DNA from: Halobacillus litoralis
GTDB lineage: Bacteria > Bacillota > Bacilli > Bacillales > Halobacillaceae
NCBI RefSeq assembly: GCF_009856355.1
Contig: NZ_WMEW01000001.1
Coordinates: 310,001 to 374,000 of the forward strand
DNA: 64,000 nucleotides
Direction of reading: 5' to 3'
The notes below the pieces were generated by a model, which saw nothing but the letters and a program-made list of their open reading frames with translations, was not told the DNA's origin and made no database searches. The position numbers and the translations under genes were made by a program. Positions 17,209 to 25,251 of this stretch are shown in pieces (the first letter of the stretch is position 1; each line of letters begins with the position of its first letter).

Positions 17209-18266
17209 CCATGTGGCAGGGATTAATCCATAAATATGCGGAGTTTCTTCCCATCAATGAACGCACACCAAAACTGACGCTTCATGAAGGGAATACCCCG
17301 CTGCTGCCGATTCCGGCGATCTCTCAGGATCTGGGAATCGAAGGCTATGTAAAATTTGAAGGAGCCAATCCGACCGGTTCCTTCAAGGACCGTGGTATGG
17401 TGATGGCGATGGCTAAGGCGATCGAAGAAGGATCCGAAGCGGTCATCTGCGCTTCTACAGGGAATACGTCTGCAGCCGCTGCCGCTTTCGCTGCACGGGC
17501 AGGCATCCGCTGTATCGTCGTCATTCCGGACGGGAAGATTGCAGAAGGCAAGCTCGCCCAGGCGGTCATGTACGGTGCTGAAATTTTTGCCATCAAAGGC
17601 AATTTCGATGATGCGTTGAGGATGGTCCGTAAAATTGCGGAAACCGAACCGGTGACACTGGTAAACTCTGTGAATCCCTACCGGATCGAAGGTCAGAAAA
17701 CGGCAGCATTTGAAGTGGTCGATGCGCTCGGTTCTGCCCCGGATATTCTCAGCATCCCTGTCGGCAATGCCGGGAACATTACGGCTTACTGGAAAGGGTT
17801 CAAAGAGTATCACGAACGCTTCCAATCCGGTCTTCCGAAAATGATGGGCTTTGAAGCGAGTGGTTCTGCAGCCATCGTCCGGAACCAGGTGATTGAAGAT
17901 CCGGAGACACTGGCGACCGCCATCCGTATCGGAAACCCTGCGAGCTGGGATAAAGCCCTGCAGGCCCGGGACGAGTCCAAGGGATTGATTGATGAAGTGA
18001 CCGATGAAGAAATCGTCGAAGCTTATCAGCTGCTGGCACAGAAGGAAGGCATTTTCGCTGAGCCTGCCTCCTGCGCCTCCCTTGCCGGCATGATTAAAAA
18101 AGTGAAAGACGGTTCAATCCCTCAAGGGTCTAAAGTCGTTCATGTTCTGACCGGGAACGGATTGAAAGATCCAAATACAGCGATTGAAACGAGCCCTGTC
18201 AAACCGGCACGGATTGAAAACGACTATGAGGTGTTCGCTTCCGCTGTCACAGGAGTACAGTCATGA
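17205..18266 (+). CDS. thrC: Threonine synthase
   Basis: 353 residues; a PLP enzyme converting O-phosphohomoserine to threonine. [20 protein letters not shown] carries the PLP-binding Lys near residue 60; [20 protein letters not shown] and [15 protein letters not shown] are the phosphate- and cofactor-binding loops. The start overlaps the hom stop by 4 bases (ATGA) behind GGAGGAG. A second ATG two codons later is also possible. The short form typical of Bacillus. Confidence 0.96.
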   Translation: MTMWQGLIHKYAEFLPINERTPKLTLHEGNTPLLPIPAISQDLGIEGYVKFEGANPTGSFKDRGMVMAMAKAIEEGSEAVICASTGNTSAAAAAFAARAGIRCIVVIPDGKIAEGKLAQAVMYGAEIFAIKGNFDDALRMVRKIAETEPVTLVNSVNPYRIEGQKTAAFEVVDALGSAPDILSIPVGNAGNITAYWKGFKEYHERFQSGLPKMMGFEASGSAAIVRNQVIEDPETLATAIRIGNPASWDKALQARDESKGLIDEVTDEEIVEAYQLLAQKEGIFAEPASCASLAGMIKKVKDGSIPQGSKVVHVLTGNGLKDPNTAIETSPVKPARIENDYEVFASAVTGVQS

Positions 18267-19186
18267 GCCGGTTCCAGATCCGGGTTCCTGCAACATCCGC
18301 CAATTTAGGGCCGGGATTTGATTCGGTCGGCATTGCGCTTTCCAAATATGTGACGCTGGACTGTGAGCCTGCCGAGGCGTGGCACTTCTCTGTCCCCGCG
18401 GAAGATCAGGACCATATCCCTTCGGATAAGCGGAACTTGATTTATAAAACGGCGCTGGCCGCCGCTCAGACACGGGGGCATGATTCCCTGCCTGCCACGC
18501 ACGTGACCTTGACGAACGACGTCCCGGTCGCACGCGGGCTCGGGAGCTCCTCCACCGCGGTCGTCGGCGGAATTGAGCTCGCCGACCAGCTGCTGGATCT
18601 GCAGCTGACGCGCTTCGAGAAATTCAAAATCGCCTGTGATATCGAAGGGCACCCGGACAATGTAGGACCTGCCGTATACGGAGGCATCATGGTCTCCAAC
18701 TATGACGGCGAACATCTTGACTTCGTCCATTTCACAGAAGACCTGGACGCATTAACGTGGCTTTCTGTCGTTCCTGATTATCATTTGGAAACGGAAAAGG
18801 CCCGGAGCATTCTTCCTTTGGAAATTGACTACAAGCAGGGCGTGCGCAACAGCTCCAGAGCCAACGTCCTCGTTGCTGCTCTGGCATCCAAAGACTGGAC
18901 ACTTGCCGGAAAGATGATGAAGGAAGACCAGTGGCATCAGCCCTACAGGAAAATGCTCATTCCCGGATTTGATGCTGTCACAGATGTCCTGGAAGCCGAA
19001 GAGTCGCTCGGCTATTACATCAGCGGTGCCGGCCCGACGATGGTGGCTGTTTTTGGTGAATGGACGAAAGAGAAGGAAACCCGGCTTCAAGAGAAGCTTT
19101 CTTCCTACACAGTCGAAGCTCTTGCTGTCGAATTGGACGGCGTAACAACTATTCAAAAACATGAAATTCCAGCTGCTGAATCCTGA
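18263..19186 (+). CDS. thrB: Homoserine kinase
   Basis: 307 residues, GHMP kinase family; phosphorylates homoserine to give the thrC substrate. N-terminal [23 protein letters not shown] loop [20 protein letters not shown] near 90, and C-terminal [13 protein letters not shown] (motif 3). The start overlaps the thrC stop as ATGA, so the three genes are translationally coupled; order hom-thrC-thrB is as in B. subtilis. A terminator follows at once. Confidence 0.96.
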   Translation: MSRFQIRVPATSANLGPGFDSVGIALSKYVTLDCEPAEAWHFSVPAEDQDHIPSDKRNLIYKTALAAAQTRGHDSLPATHVTLTNDVPVARGLGSSSTAVVGGIELADQLLDLQLTRFEKFKIACDIEGHPDNVGPAVYGGIMVSNYDGEHLDFVHFTEDLDALTWLSVVPDYHLETEKARSILPLEIDYKQGVRNSSRANVLVAALASKDWTLAGKMMKEDQWHQPYRKMLIPGFDAVTDVLEAEESLGYYISGAGPTMVAVFGEWTKEKETRLQEKLSSYTVEALAVELDGVTTIQKHEIPAAES

Positions 19187-19196
19187 TCGGCAAAAA

Positions 19197-19224
19197 GAAC
19201 CAGCGGACCCCTTCCCGCTGGTTC
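19197..19224 (+). terminator. Terminator of the threonine operon
   Basis: 10-bp stem GAACCAGCGG/CCGCTGGTTC starting 10 bases after the thrB stop. The T-tract is weak. Confidence 0.75.
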
Positions 19225-19227
19225 TCA

Positions 19228-19320
19228 GTCTGTAGAAAAAGGGAAAGCACAGGCGCTGATACCGGCTGCCTGCTGGAATATGAAAAAGAATTCCCAAGGG
19301 GCTTTCGCTCCTGGCGGTAA
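19228..19320. repeat. Shortened family-A composite repeat
   Basis: Keeps the start block (GGGAAAGCACAGGCGCTGAT...CTGCCTGCTGGAATATGAA) and the end block (GCTCCTGGCGGTAAGAAA), joined directly at AAAGAATTCCCAAGG. It has lost the internal ~120 bases present at 43.25-43.48 kb. Confidence 0.8.
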
Positions 19321-19326
19321 GAAAAT

Positions 19327-19370
19327 AAAAAAGCTTGTAGAGAAACAGGGGTTTCTCTACAAGCTTTTTT
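19327..19370. terminator. Bidirectional terminator; AGCTTGTAGAGAAAC hairpin family
   Basis: AAAGCTTGTAGAGAAAC/GTTTCTCTACAAGCTTT stem, terminating the VanZ gene on the minus strand. The same stem recurs near 25.14, 40.80 and 43.51 kb. Confidence 0.85.
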
Positions 19371-19860
19371 ACTTTCTTCTTCTGTTTCCTGCATAAATGA
19401 CACCCAGAGCGATCAGGGCACCGGCGCTGTCGAGCCCGACGTCCCCGATGTATGGCGTGCGGTCCGGGGTCAGCGACTGGTGGTATTCATCGAAACAGGC
19501 ATACAGCACCGTCACGACCAGAGCACTGATGGCTGCTGTTCTTTTGTTCCACCTGGTATTAACGAGGAAGGCCGCATACGTGGTAATCATCAATAAGAAA
19601 AAGATACTGATATGAGCCCCCTTCCGAATGAAGAATTCCACCAGGCCGTCGATCCCGTGGGTGGCCAGGCTGACTTCTCCGCCATGGTACGTAAAAGAAA
19701 CAGGCGCAAGCAGCGGTCTGAGCAGATCGAGCGGCAGATACGTGGACAGCGATGGGCGCATGTCCTGCTCTCCATAAGGCTGGGAGGAAAAGTAAAAAAT
19801 CAGCCCCATCACTGTAAATGGGAGGATAGTAAAGATTAACCTTTTATACAAAACATTCAC
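19369..19860 (-). CDS. VanZ-family membrane protein
   Basis: 163 residues with four hydrophobic segments. VanZ hallmarks: the N-terminal segment ending FYFSSQPYGEQ, central FIRKGAHISIFFLLMITTY (K-x-x-H) and the DEYHQSLTPDRTPYIGDVGL motif with conserved Asp/Glu/His and GD-x-x-x-D. VanZ proteins are linked to low-level teicoplanin resistance in one transposon, but the chromosomal Bacillus homologues have no settled function. Monocistronic; the start has a weak AGAAAGTG site. Confidence 0.85.
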   Translation of the reverse strand: MNVLYKRLIFTILPFTVMGLIFYFSSQPYGEQDMRPSLSTYLPLDLLRPLLAPVSFTYHGGEVSLATHGIDGLVEFFIRKGAHISIFFLLMITTYAAFLVNTRWNKRTAAISALVVTVLYACFDEYHQSLTPDRTPYIGDVGLDSAGALIALGVIYAGNRRRK

Positions 19861-20012
19861 ACTTTCTATGGAAAATAGCTGAAAGACATATCAATAGTCT
19901 ACTATAAATATCAGGAATTCTAAAAAATTTCATAAATTCATAGGACCTACTATTAAAATATTGTAATGTTGTATACAATTGCTTATGGAAAGAAAAAAAG
20001 GGGGATTCGAAA

Positions 20013-20393
20013 GTGGCAAAGAAAAGCAAACAGTACGATTACGATCTTGGCGAAGTGAAGCGTCTGATCGGCGAGACTGATAAAAATTATCGCGAAATCG
20101 CGGCCGAAACAGGATGCCCTTACGCAAGTGTGGTTTATCATGGTCGTAAGATCCGCGGACGCGTCAACCGTATGCGTCAGGAAGAAATCCAGGCGGAACA
20201 GCAGCAGCCCCAGTCCCTGCTGGCTTTAGCTCAGGAGACTCAGGAGGAACCAACCGTGTTGTCTGGCGGGACAACATTAAGTATATCCAGGAACGAAATC
20301 CATATCCAGAATGCCGAACAGGAGGCAGCGAAGATGATTAAGGCTGCCCGGGCTATGGGACTGACGAAAATCAACATAACGATCGACCGATGA
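20013..20393 (+). CDS. Small putative HTH protein
   Basis: 126 residues from GTG at 20013 behind AAGGGGGA. Residues about 10-55 (LGEVKRLIGETDKNYREIAA, then ETGCPYASVVYHGRKIRG) fit a helix-turn-helix with a basic tail (GRVNRMRQEE). A Gln-rich linker follows, and the C-terminal ~40 residues (EQEAAKMIKAARAMGLTKIN) form a separate helical/strand module. Not matched to a named family. It sits beside two sigma-like genes and ends in a strong terminator, so it may belong to the same regulatory locus; this is inference from position. Confidence 0.65.
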   Translation: MAKKSKQYDYDLGEVKRLIGETDKNYREIAAETGCPYASVVYHGRKIRGRVNRMRQEEIQAEQQQPQSLLALAQETQEEPTVLSGGTTLSISRNEIHIQNAEQEAAKMIKAARAMGLTKINITIDR

Positions 20394-20400
20394 GGAATTT

Positions 20401-20432
20401 CCGGCGCCTTTCTATGGCGCCGGACTTTTTTT
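20401..20432 (+). terminator. Terminator of the small HTH gene
   Basis: Stem CCGGCGCC/GGCGCCGG, 7-base loop, then a run of T. Confidence 0.9.
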
Positions 20433-20451
20433 GAGGAAATAATTGAGAGGA

Positions 20452-20946
20452 TTAAAGAAGGTGCCTGTAGTGCTTCAACTTGTTCCGGGCATGCCGGCCC
20501 CAGTTCTTCACAGCATCCTGGGTCACTCCTTCCATGCGGGCGGTTTCAGCGACCGAACGGCTGTGAATGATCCGGTGGCACACCCATTTCCACTGATTCG
20601 CGGTGAGGAGTTTCTTCACCTGTTCCCATAAATATGTATCCACCAGCTCGTCCTCCCAAATGAAACCTTCGCCGTGGATGATTTCTTCGACGAAGCAGTT
20701 TTCTCTGTCCTGCCGGGTATTTTCCCGGCGGATCTGATCGATGAGGGCATTCCGGATCTTCCAGTGTGCGTAGGTGGAAAATTCACCCGCCTCAGGGTTG
20801 TATGTACGGTGGGCCTGCCATAAAGCAAACAGCCCCTCGGCATAAAAATCGCCCTCCGCATCAATGATATGAAGCTTCCGGATGTGATAATAAATGCTTC
20901 TTTCCCATTCAGCCAGGATTTGTTCAAAGTCTTGTTCCGTATGCAT
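20452..20946 (-). CDS. Sigma-70 family RNA polymerase sigma factor (atypical, SigH/ComX-like)
   Basis: 164 residues from the ATG at 20946, behind GAAGGAGTG; six further in-frame codons upstream lack such a site. Region 2 is visible around 35-80: DFYAEGLFALWQAHRTYNPE, GEFSTYAHWKIRNALIDQIR. Region 4 lies at 120-160: RSVAETARMEGVTQDAVKNW (recognition helix) then ARNKLKHYR. No anti-sigma gene is adjacent. The small size and divergence are typical of Firmicutes competence-like or phage-like sigma factors. It is divergent from a second sigma-like gene at 21112. Confidence 0.8.
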   Translation of the reverse strand: MHTEQDFEQILAEWERSIYYHIRKLHIIDAEGDFYAEGLFALWQAHRTYNPEAGEFSTYAHWKIRNALIDQIRRENTRQDRENCFVEEIIHGEGFIWEDELVDTYLWEQVKKLLTANQWKWVCHRIIHSRSVAETARMEGVTQDAVKNWGRHARNKLKHYRHLL

Positions 20947-20978
20947 GACTTCACTCCTTCTCATTTTCTGCCTTCACT

Positions 20979-20985
20979 CTATAAT
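20979..20985 (-). promoter_or_regulatory. Candidate promoter element for the left sigma gene
   Basis: On the minus strand CCTTCGATTATAGAGTGAAGG. Its core ATTATAG, with preceding pyrimidines and following TGAAGG, is mirrored in front of the divergent sigma gene at 21076-21082. It lies 32 bases from the ATG. Confidence 0.4.
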
Positions 20986-21075
20986 CGAAGGAAATGGAAG
21001 TTTTCGTGTCATCTTTTTTCAAAAAAATTCATTTTCATAGGGGAAAATGGAATTTTCACTGGGAAATCCCCTCCA

Positions 21076-21082
21076 ATTATAG
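21076..21082 (+). promoter_or_regulatory. Candidate promoter element for the right sigma gene
   Basis: CCCTCCAATTATAGGACAATGAAGG shares the ATTATAG core and TGAAGG with the element at 20979-20985. It lies 29 bases from the ATG at 21112. Confidence 0.4.
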
Positions 21083-21111
21083 GACAATGAAGGAGTAGAA
21101 AGGAGTGACCT

Positions 21112-21561
21112 ATGACACTTGTTCCGGAATTTCATGAACTGGAAAAGCTCATTTACAACGTTATGCACAAACTGTACCTCCCGCCTCCGTACGATGATTA
21201 TTTCCAGGAAAGCTACCTCGTCTATCACGCTGCCAAAGCACGCTATGATCCTACCAGAAGCCAGTTCTCCTCGTATTACCACTCAAAACTGGAGTATCAT
21301 TTCCTCACCCTTGTATCCAACGAACAGAAAAGAACCCATGCCCAGGACCACCTGCACCGCTGCCTTCCTCCCAACCATCTCCTTCCGTCTGTACGGCTTT
21401 ATCTCCCCCCTTGTCTATCTCCCTGCGAACAGCGCATCCTCTCCGATCTACTCAAAGGCTATAAAAATATAGAAATCGCGTACCGCCTGAAGATCAGTCC
21501 CTCGACTTTTTACCGCAGGCGGAGGACCTTAAGAGCGAAGCTTGCGCGTTTACGCATGTAA
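21112..21561 (+). CDS. Second sigma-like protein, divergent
   Basis: 149 residues, GGAGTGA upstream of the ATG. Region 2-like segment: DYFQESYLVYHAAKARYDPT, RSQFSSYYHSKLEYHF, matching the D..QE..L....A...YDP..S.FSSY pattern of sigma factors. The C-terminal part has a region 4-like HTH (LLKGYKNIEIAYRLKISPST, then FYRRRRTLRAKL). The middle has the Pro/Leu-rich linker HRCLPPNHLLPSVRLYLPP. Homology to canonical sigma factors is remote; it could also be a sigma-derived regulator. Paired head-to-head with 20452-20946. Confidence 0.7.
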   Translation: MTLVPEFHELEKLIYNVMHKLYLPPPYDDYFQESYLVYHAAKARYDPTRSQFSSYYHSKLEYHFLTLVSNEQKRTHAQDHLHRCLPPNHLLPSVRLYLPPCLSPCEQRILSDLLKGYKNIEIAYRLKISPSTFYRRRRTLRAKLARLRM

Positions 21562-21607
21562 AATACAGGGAAAATAACCGTTATACCAATTAAACGGAGG
21601 AATTGCC

Positions 21608-21892
21608 TTGGAAGAGACATCCCGCTCCCTGACTCCCCTTGCCAGCATCTGGCTCGACGAGGCACCAACGACCTTCACCCACGCCTTTGTAGAACGGCTT
21701 GCGTATGAATGGATGATTGAAATCGTGAACCCCTTCCCCATTCCGATTATGGAGCATAAGGAATACGTTCTTTCCATATCGATTGAACAGATAGACGGCA
21801 CGTTTTATGATGCGATTCCGATTGAATCCTACAGCATCGAGATGGGAGAGGAATTCACCGTCTACCGCTTCCATATGTATCCCCCGGCATAA
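21608..21892 (+). CDS. Small hypothetical acidic protein, 94 residues
   Basis: TTG start at 21608 with CGGAGGAA ten bases upstream. Soluble and acidic, with a repeated IxxI/IExY pattern suggesting a beta-sandwich (LSISIEQIDGTFYDAIPIES). Not recognised. It begins 46 bp after the sigma-like gene with no terminator between, so cotranscription is likely. Confidence 0.6.
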   Translation: MEETSRSLTPLASIWLDEAPTTFTHAFVERLAYEWMIEIVNPFPIPIMEHKEYVLSISIEQIDGTFYDAIPIESYSIEMGEEFTVYRFHMYPPA

Positions 21893-21947
21893 CCTTTCCA
21901 GGAATGTTATACTAACGATGGATGGTTTACTTGGAAAGGAAGAGATT

Positions 21948-22115
21948 ATGCTTTATCTTGCATTTGCCGGATTCTTTCTCATTTATGTGCTGCTCGGATG
22001 GTTCACCGACGCTGTGGAAATGTCTGCGGTCGGCGGCGTTCTGAGTGTTGCTTTTTTCTTTGGGAATCTTTATCTGTTCTGGCGCGAAAAACGCAATGCT
22101 TCAAAAAGTGAATAA
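21948..22115 (+). CDS. Small membrane protein, 55 residues
   Basis: ATG at 21948 behind GGAAAGGAAGAG. Two hydrophobic segments (LAFAGFFLIYVLLGWF and a second with VGGVLSVAFFFGNLYLFW) with a basic tail REKRNASKSE, giving a hairpin topology with the tail probably cytoplasmic. No family recognised. It may share the transcript of the preceding unknown gene. Confidence 0.6.
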   Translation: MLYLAFAGFFLIYVLLGWFTDAVEMSAVGGVLSVAFFFGNLYLFWREKRNASKSE

Positions 22116-22133
22116 AGAATTCATCATGCAGAT

Positions 22134-22212
22134 GGTCACGTTCCGCTTATCGGTGGATCTTCAGCCCGGGCTGTTCCCGCAGGCGTCACTACCGAACGCT
22201 CCTTGTGACCTC
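22134..22212. repeat. Family-B palindromic repeat, internally shortened (copy 2)
   Basis: Inverted orientation relative to copy 1: TCACGTTCCGCTTATCGGTG ... CCCGCAGGCGTCACTACCGA. The central CTTGGACAGG stem region is missing. Confidence 0.9.
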
Positions 22213-22350
22213 AGCGGAGGATGAATAGAAAAAGAGGAGGGTCCCAGGATAAATAGGAGATCCTCCTTTTTTCTATAGGCCCTGTTATTGCTTGGTGTTG
22301 TTATTTAATATGTGAGCTCCCATCACCCCTTTCTGTCAAGGGGGTTGTAT

Positions 22351-22470
22351 GAGGCGGCCTTGGGAATGACTCCCTTTCCGTGGGGTACCGTGAGCCTTTC
22401 AGGCTGCGCCTTCCGGGGTCTCACGATGTACCTCATCCCACAGGAGTTCCGCCATTCCCAAGGCCGCCTC
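22351..22470. repeat. 120-bp inverted-repeat element (family C, copy 1)
   Basis: Perfect 18-base terminal inverted repeat GAGGCGGCCTTGGGAATG (22351-22368) / CATTCCCAAGGCCGCCTC (22453-22470). The interior has CTTTCCGTGGGG...CCGGGGTCTCAC...CCCACAGGAGT, which matches the reverse complement of copy 2. Confidence 0.9.
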
Positions 22471-22526
22471 TGCAAAGAAGGGTAGTTAGAAAGGATATAA
22501 CCGAAGTCCGTTACACCACTACGAAA

Positions 22527-22648
22527 GGGATGGCAGGGAAAACAGGTAGACTCCTGCGGGAAAAAGGAACAAGGTGAGACCCCGGAGAACGAAGTTCGAG
22601 GAGGCTCATCGTTCCCCGCGGAAAGCGGACGGTTTTCCCTGCTATCCC
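22527..22648. repeat. 122-bp inverted-repeat element (family C, copy 2)
   Basis: Near-perfect 17-base terminal inverted repeat GGGATGGCAGGGAAAAC (22527-22543) / GTTTTCCCTGCTATCCC (22632-22648, one mismatch). The interior CTCCTGCGGGAA...GGTGAGACCCCGGA...GGAGGCTCA...CCCCGCGGAAAGCG is the reverse-complement counterpart of copy 1. The CTTTCCGCGG and CCGCAGGAGT blocks are also at the ends of the family-A 92-bp unit. Confidence 0.9.
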
Positions 22649-22803
22649 ATGCTCTGAGTAAATAACGGACCGGTCCCTGATTCCAAACGGAGACGATTTA
22701 GTACTCGTTTAAAATATCAACAACAGACTTTAACAGAGCCTTTCTATGAGACCATCCCGGATCCTTTTAAGAAGAAATGATGAAATGGATATCTATACAA
22801 ACG

Positions 22804-22832
22804 AAAGTCCGCCGGGGAACGGCGGACTTTTT
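22804..22832. terminator. Terminator of the AEC transporter gene
   Basis: Stem AAAGTCCGCC/GGCGGACTTT, immediately after the minus-strand stop. Confidence 0.8.
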
Positions 22833-23729
22833 CTACGTCAATATATTCAGGAGAATCGGAAGCGTAACCACACTCAGGATGGTTGTTACGAGTGTAATGC
22901 TGGAAACAAGGTCGGGCTTGGCGTCGAACTGGACGGCATACATGGTCGTCGTGGCGGCGGAAGGCATCGCTGCAGCAATGATCAGAACCGAGGGCATCAG
23001 GTCATTCATCGGAAGGACCGTGGTCAGTCCCCAGGCGATCAGGGGAGAAGCCACAAGACGGATGGATGCGGCCAAGGAGACTTTGCTCCAGTCGAGGTTC
23101 TTCACCGTAATGTTCGCCAGCTGCATGCCGAGCAGAATCATAATGCTCGGCACAGTCGCATCTCCGACGAGTTCAATGCTGGAATACAGATTATCCGGAA
23201 TCTGAAAGTCGGCCGCTTTGAATAACAAGGCGATCCAGACAGCATGGGTGGGCGGCATTTTCAAAATGGTGCGGACGGCCATGCTGAAGCCCGCCGTACC
23301 TTTGGCGGCATAATAGACACCAAAGAAGTTCATGACGATCTGCTGGAGGACCATAAACGTTACCGCGTAGACGAAGCCCTGCTCTCCAAAGGCGAACAGG
23401 ACAATGGGCGTACCGTAATTCCCGGCATTCATAAAGGCCGTGGACAAGATCAAGCCGCTTTCCGTGGGTGTTCCGTAGCCGAACAGGCGGGCAGCGAGTT
23501 TATTAAGGATGAGAATACTAGTCAAAAGCGTCAATGAGAAGACGATCATCATATAGTAATCTCTGTTGAAATCCGCTTCATAAAACGTTGTGAACACGAG
23601 ACACGGCAGCATTAAATACAACGTAACCGTGGACAATGATTTGATTTCCAGATGGAGACCCTTCTGCAGGACATATCCGGCCACAAAGACAAGGATGACA
23701 GGCAGAACGACTTGGAAGAATATCGTCAT
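22833..23729 (-). CDS. AEC-family (auxin efflux carrier type) transporter
   Basis: 298 residues with about ten hydrophobic segments in two inverted five-helix halves. Family features: the N-terminal segment VVLPVILVFVAGYVLQK, an unwound-helix region with NAGNYGTPIVLFAFGEQG near 110, and DATVPSIMILLGMQLAN near 205. The family exports or exchanges small organic acids (malate, malonate, auxin in plants); the substrate here is unknown. Monocistronic with its own terminator. Confidence 0.85.
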   Translation of the reverse strand: MTIFFQVVLPVILVFVAGYVLQKGLHLEIKSLSTVTLYLMLPCLVFTTFYEADFNRDYYMMIVFSLTLLTSILILNKLAARLFGYGTPTESGLILSTAFMNAGNYGTPIVLFAFGEQGFVYAVTFMVLQQIVMNFFGVYYAAKGTAGFSMAVRTILKMPPTHAVWIALLFKAADFQIPDNLYSSIELVGDATVPSIMILLGMQLANITVKNLDWSKVSLAASIRLVASPLIAWGLTTVLPMNDLMPSVLIIAAAMPSAATTTMYAVQFDAKPDLVSSITLVTTILSVVTLPILLNILT

Positions 23730-23900
23730 ACTCTCCCTCCTTTATCGAGCTTTTCTTTTAACTTCCATAGTCTATCAGAAATAAGGGAGGGTTGTCCTGC
23801 TTCTGCTCTGAAACGGCTGCCATCGGAAGCTCATCGTTGCCCTCGGCGGGCTTTTTTGAAATAATAACAAAAGAATATGAAGGACAGGAGCTAGACGTAT

Positions 23901-24533
23901 ATGAATAAAACGCTGCGACGCTTCCTTATCGGTGCCGGTATTTTTGCTGCCGTCGGTCTGCTGGCTGTACTGGTCGTTTTCATCGCCATCAGCGGCAACA
24001 ATGAGGATGCGGTAAAAGAGGATGCCGAAGCCTATACAGAAAACCGCTTCCAAGGCGAAACGGACGTTTACGGAGTCCTGTATGATTCGATGGGCAATCA
24101 GCCGTTCAAGGCTGCCGCCCAGGTCAGACACGTGGACGACGGGATTGAATTTCTTGTGTACCGGAATGAAGATAATCAGCTGGTCGATACGTACGTATCC
24201 TCCAAATGGGAAGAAGAAGTCACAGAGACGGCGATGGCATACCTGGACGAGCAGTTGTCCGGGGTCGAAAACCTCGATATCCGTTTCGAGAAATCCACGA
24301 GCAGTCAGCACCGCTACACCCCTGAAGATGTGCCGAGTGTACGGGAAGTGGAGGCCGCTCCGTCCATCTATCTCGATTTGAACCGCGAACCGGAGGATGG
24401 CGACGAGGAAGTTTTCGAGGCATTCGCCACTCTTCTCAAGGACGAATTTTCATTTACAGACGGACGGATCACCGTCCAGTATTTTGATGGTGACACGAAG
24501 ATCAAAGGCGGATGGACACAGGAATTTTCATGA
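23901..24533 (+). CDS. Membrane-anchored extracytoplasmic protein, unknown
   Basis: 210 residues. Basic N-terminus MNKTLRR followed by one hydrophobic segment (FLIGAGIFAAVGLLAVLVVF) acting as an uncleaved anchor, then a ~175-residue acidic outer domain. The outer part has alternating strands and Tyr/Asp-rich turns (TDVYGVLYDSMGNQPFKAAA; FDGDTKIKGGWTQEF). No family recognised. It ends about 55 bp before the split terminator that borders the IS remnant, so that insertion may have affected its transcript end. Confidence 0.65.
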   Translation: MNKTLRRFLIGAGIFAAVGLLAVLVVFIAISGNNEDAVKEDAEAYTENRFQGETDVYGVLYDSMGNQPFKAAAQVRHVDDGIEFLVYRNEDNQLVDTYVSSKWEEEVTETAMAYLDEQLSGVENLDIRFEKSTSSQHRYTPEDVPSVREVEAAPSIYLDLNREPEDGDEEVFEAFATLLKDEFSFTDGRITVQYFDGDTKIKGGWTQEFS

Positions 24534-24688
24534 AAAAAGAAGTGGTATGATTCAGAAAAAAAGCCATCTGTATGGATGATAGGAAAAAGAGGACCTTCTG
24601 TTGAAGAAGGCTGTCGAGGAAGTCTCGACAGCCTTTTATTTTTCATCATGTTCATTTGTTTTCCTATAAATAAGCAACTATATAGGCG

Positions 24689-24886
24689 GTGATTTTTTGT
24701 TTCAGTCGAGAAAAGAACGACAAAATTAAAATCGCAGCTATAGAAGAGGTTGTCGAGGAAATTCACTTACTCCGTAAGATCGACCCATACATAGATTTCT
24801 CTTTTATCCCCGATAAAGTACGTCCCTGCTATTCTGAAGACAATGGGCGTTCTTCACTTGATCCTTTTGTATCGAGAACGGCATGA
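24689..24886 (+). pseudogene. IS1182-family transposase, N-terminal fragment
   Basis: About 65 codons. The stretch IEEVVEEIHLLRKIDPYIDF then SFIPDKVRPCYSEDNGRSSL corresponds to the conserved N-terminal region of IS1182/IS5-like transposases (V-PEDHLLRKID-AIDFSFIYD-VRP-YSEDNGRPSIDP). After SLDPF the frame leaves the family sequence at the junction with the family-A repeat (TATCGAGAACGGCATGAGC) and stops; no DDE domain remains. Non-functional relic. Confidence 0.8.
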
Positions 24887-25122
24887 GCTGCGCTGATGAC
24901 AGCTGCCTGCCGGAATATCAAAAAGATTGTCCTCCATCCAGCAAGGAGGGTCTGCATGAAGGAGAGTTTTTTTCGAATTTCAGAGAACTCCTAAGGAGCG
25001 GTGCCCCTTCCACCCCTGCGGAAGAAAGAGTGGGCCGGGATCGCCGAGCGTGGGTTTTGCGAGAAAGCTCGGGTGCTCGTCCGCGGAAAGGGAAGGGGAT
25101 TACCCTCCTGGCGGTAAGAAAG
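24885..25122. repeat. Family-A composite repeat, single unit
   Basis: GCTGCCTGCCGGAATATCAA, GGAGCGGTGCCCCTTCCACC, CGGGATCGCCGAGCGTGGGT and CTCCTGGCGGTAAGAAAG in the same order and spacing as at 3.6-4.06 and 43.24-43.48 kb, with scattered substitutions. Confidence 0.9.
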
Positions 25123-25251
25123 AAAAAAGCTTGTAAAGAAACAAGGGTTTCTCTACAAGCTGAGGACCTTCTGTTGAAGAAGGCCCTCTTTTTTTCAGCT
25201 TTTCCCCTGGAGGCATATGCGGCTCGTGCCCGTCTATAGAAAGGTATGGTT

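Larger units (their letters stand above)
24589..25184. mobile_element. IS1182-like element remnant with 23-bp flanking duplication
   Basis: GAGGACCTTCTGTTGAAGAAGGC occurs at 24589-24611 and 25162-25184. The right copy completes a terminator hairpin (GAGGACCTTC TGTTGA GAAGGCCCTC plus T-tract); the left copy is its severed first half. Between them are a left-end hairpin (24607-24635), a transposase start, the family-A repeat and an AGCTTGTAAAGAAAC hairpin. The IS1182 family is known to insert at palindromes and to give variable target duplications, which fits. Confidence 0.65.

Noticed and set aside
24589..25184. Active insertion sequence
   Set aside because: Only ~60 transposase codons survive and no DDE motif is present, so it cannot transpose on its own.
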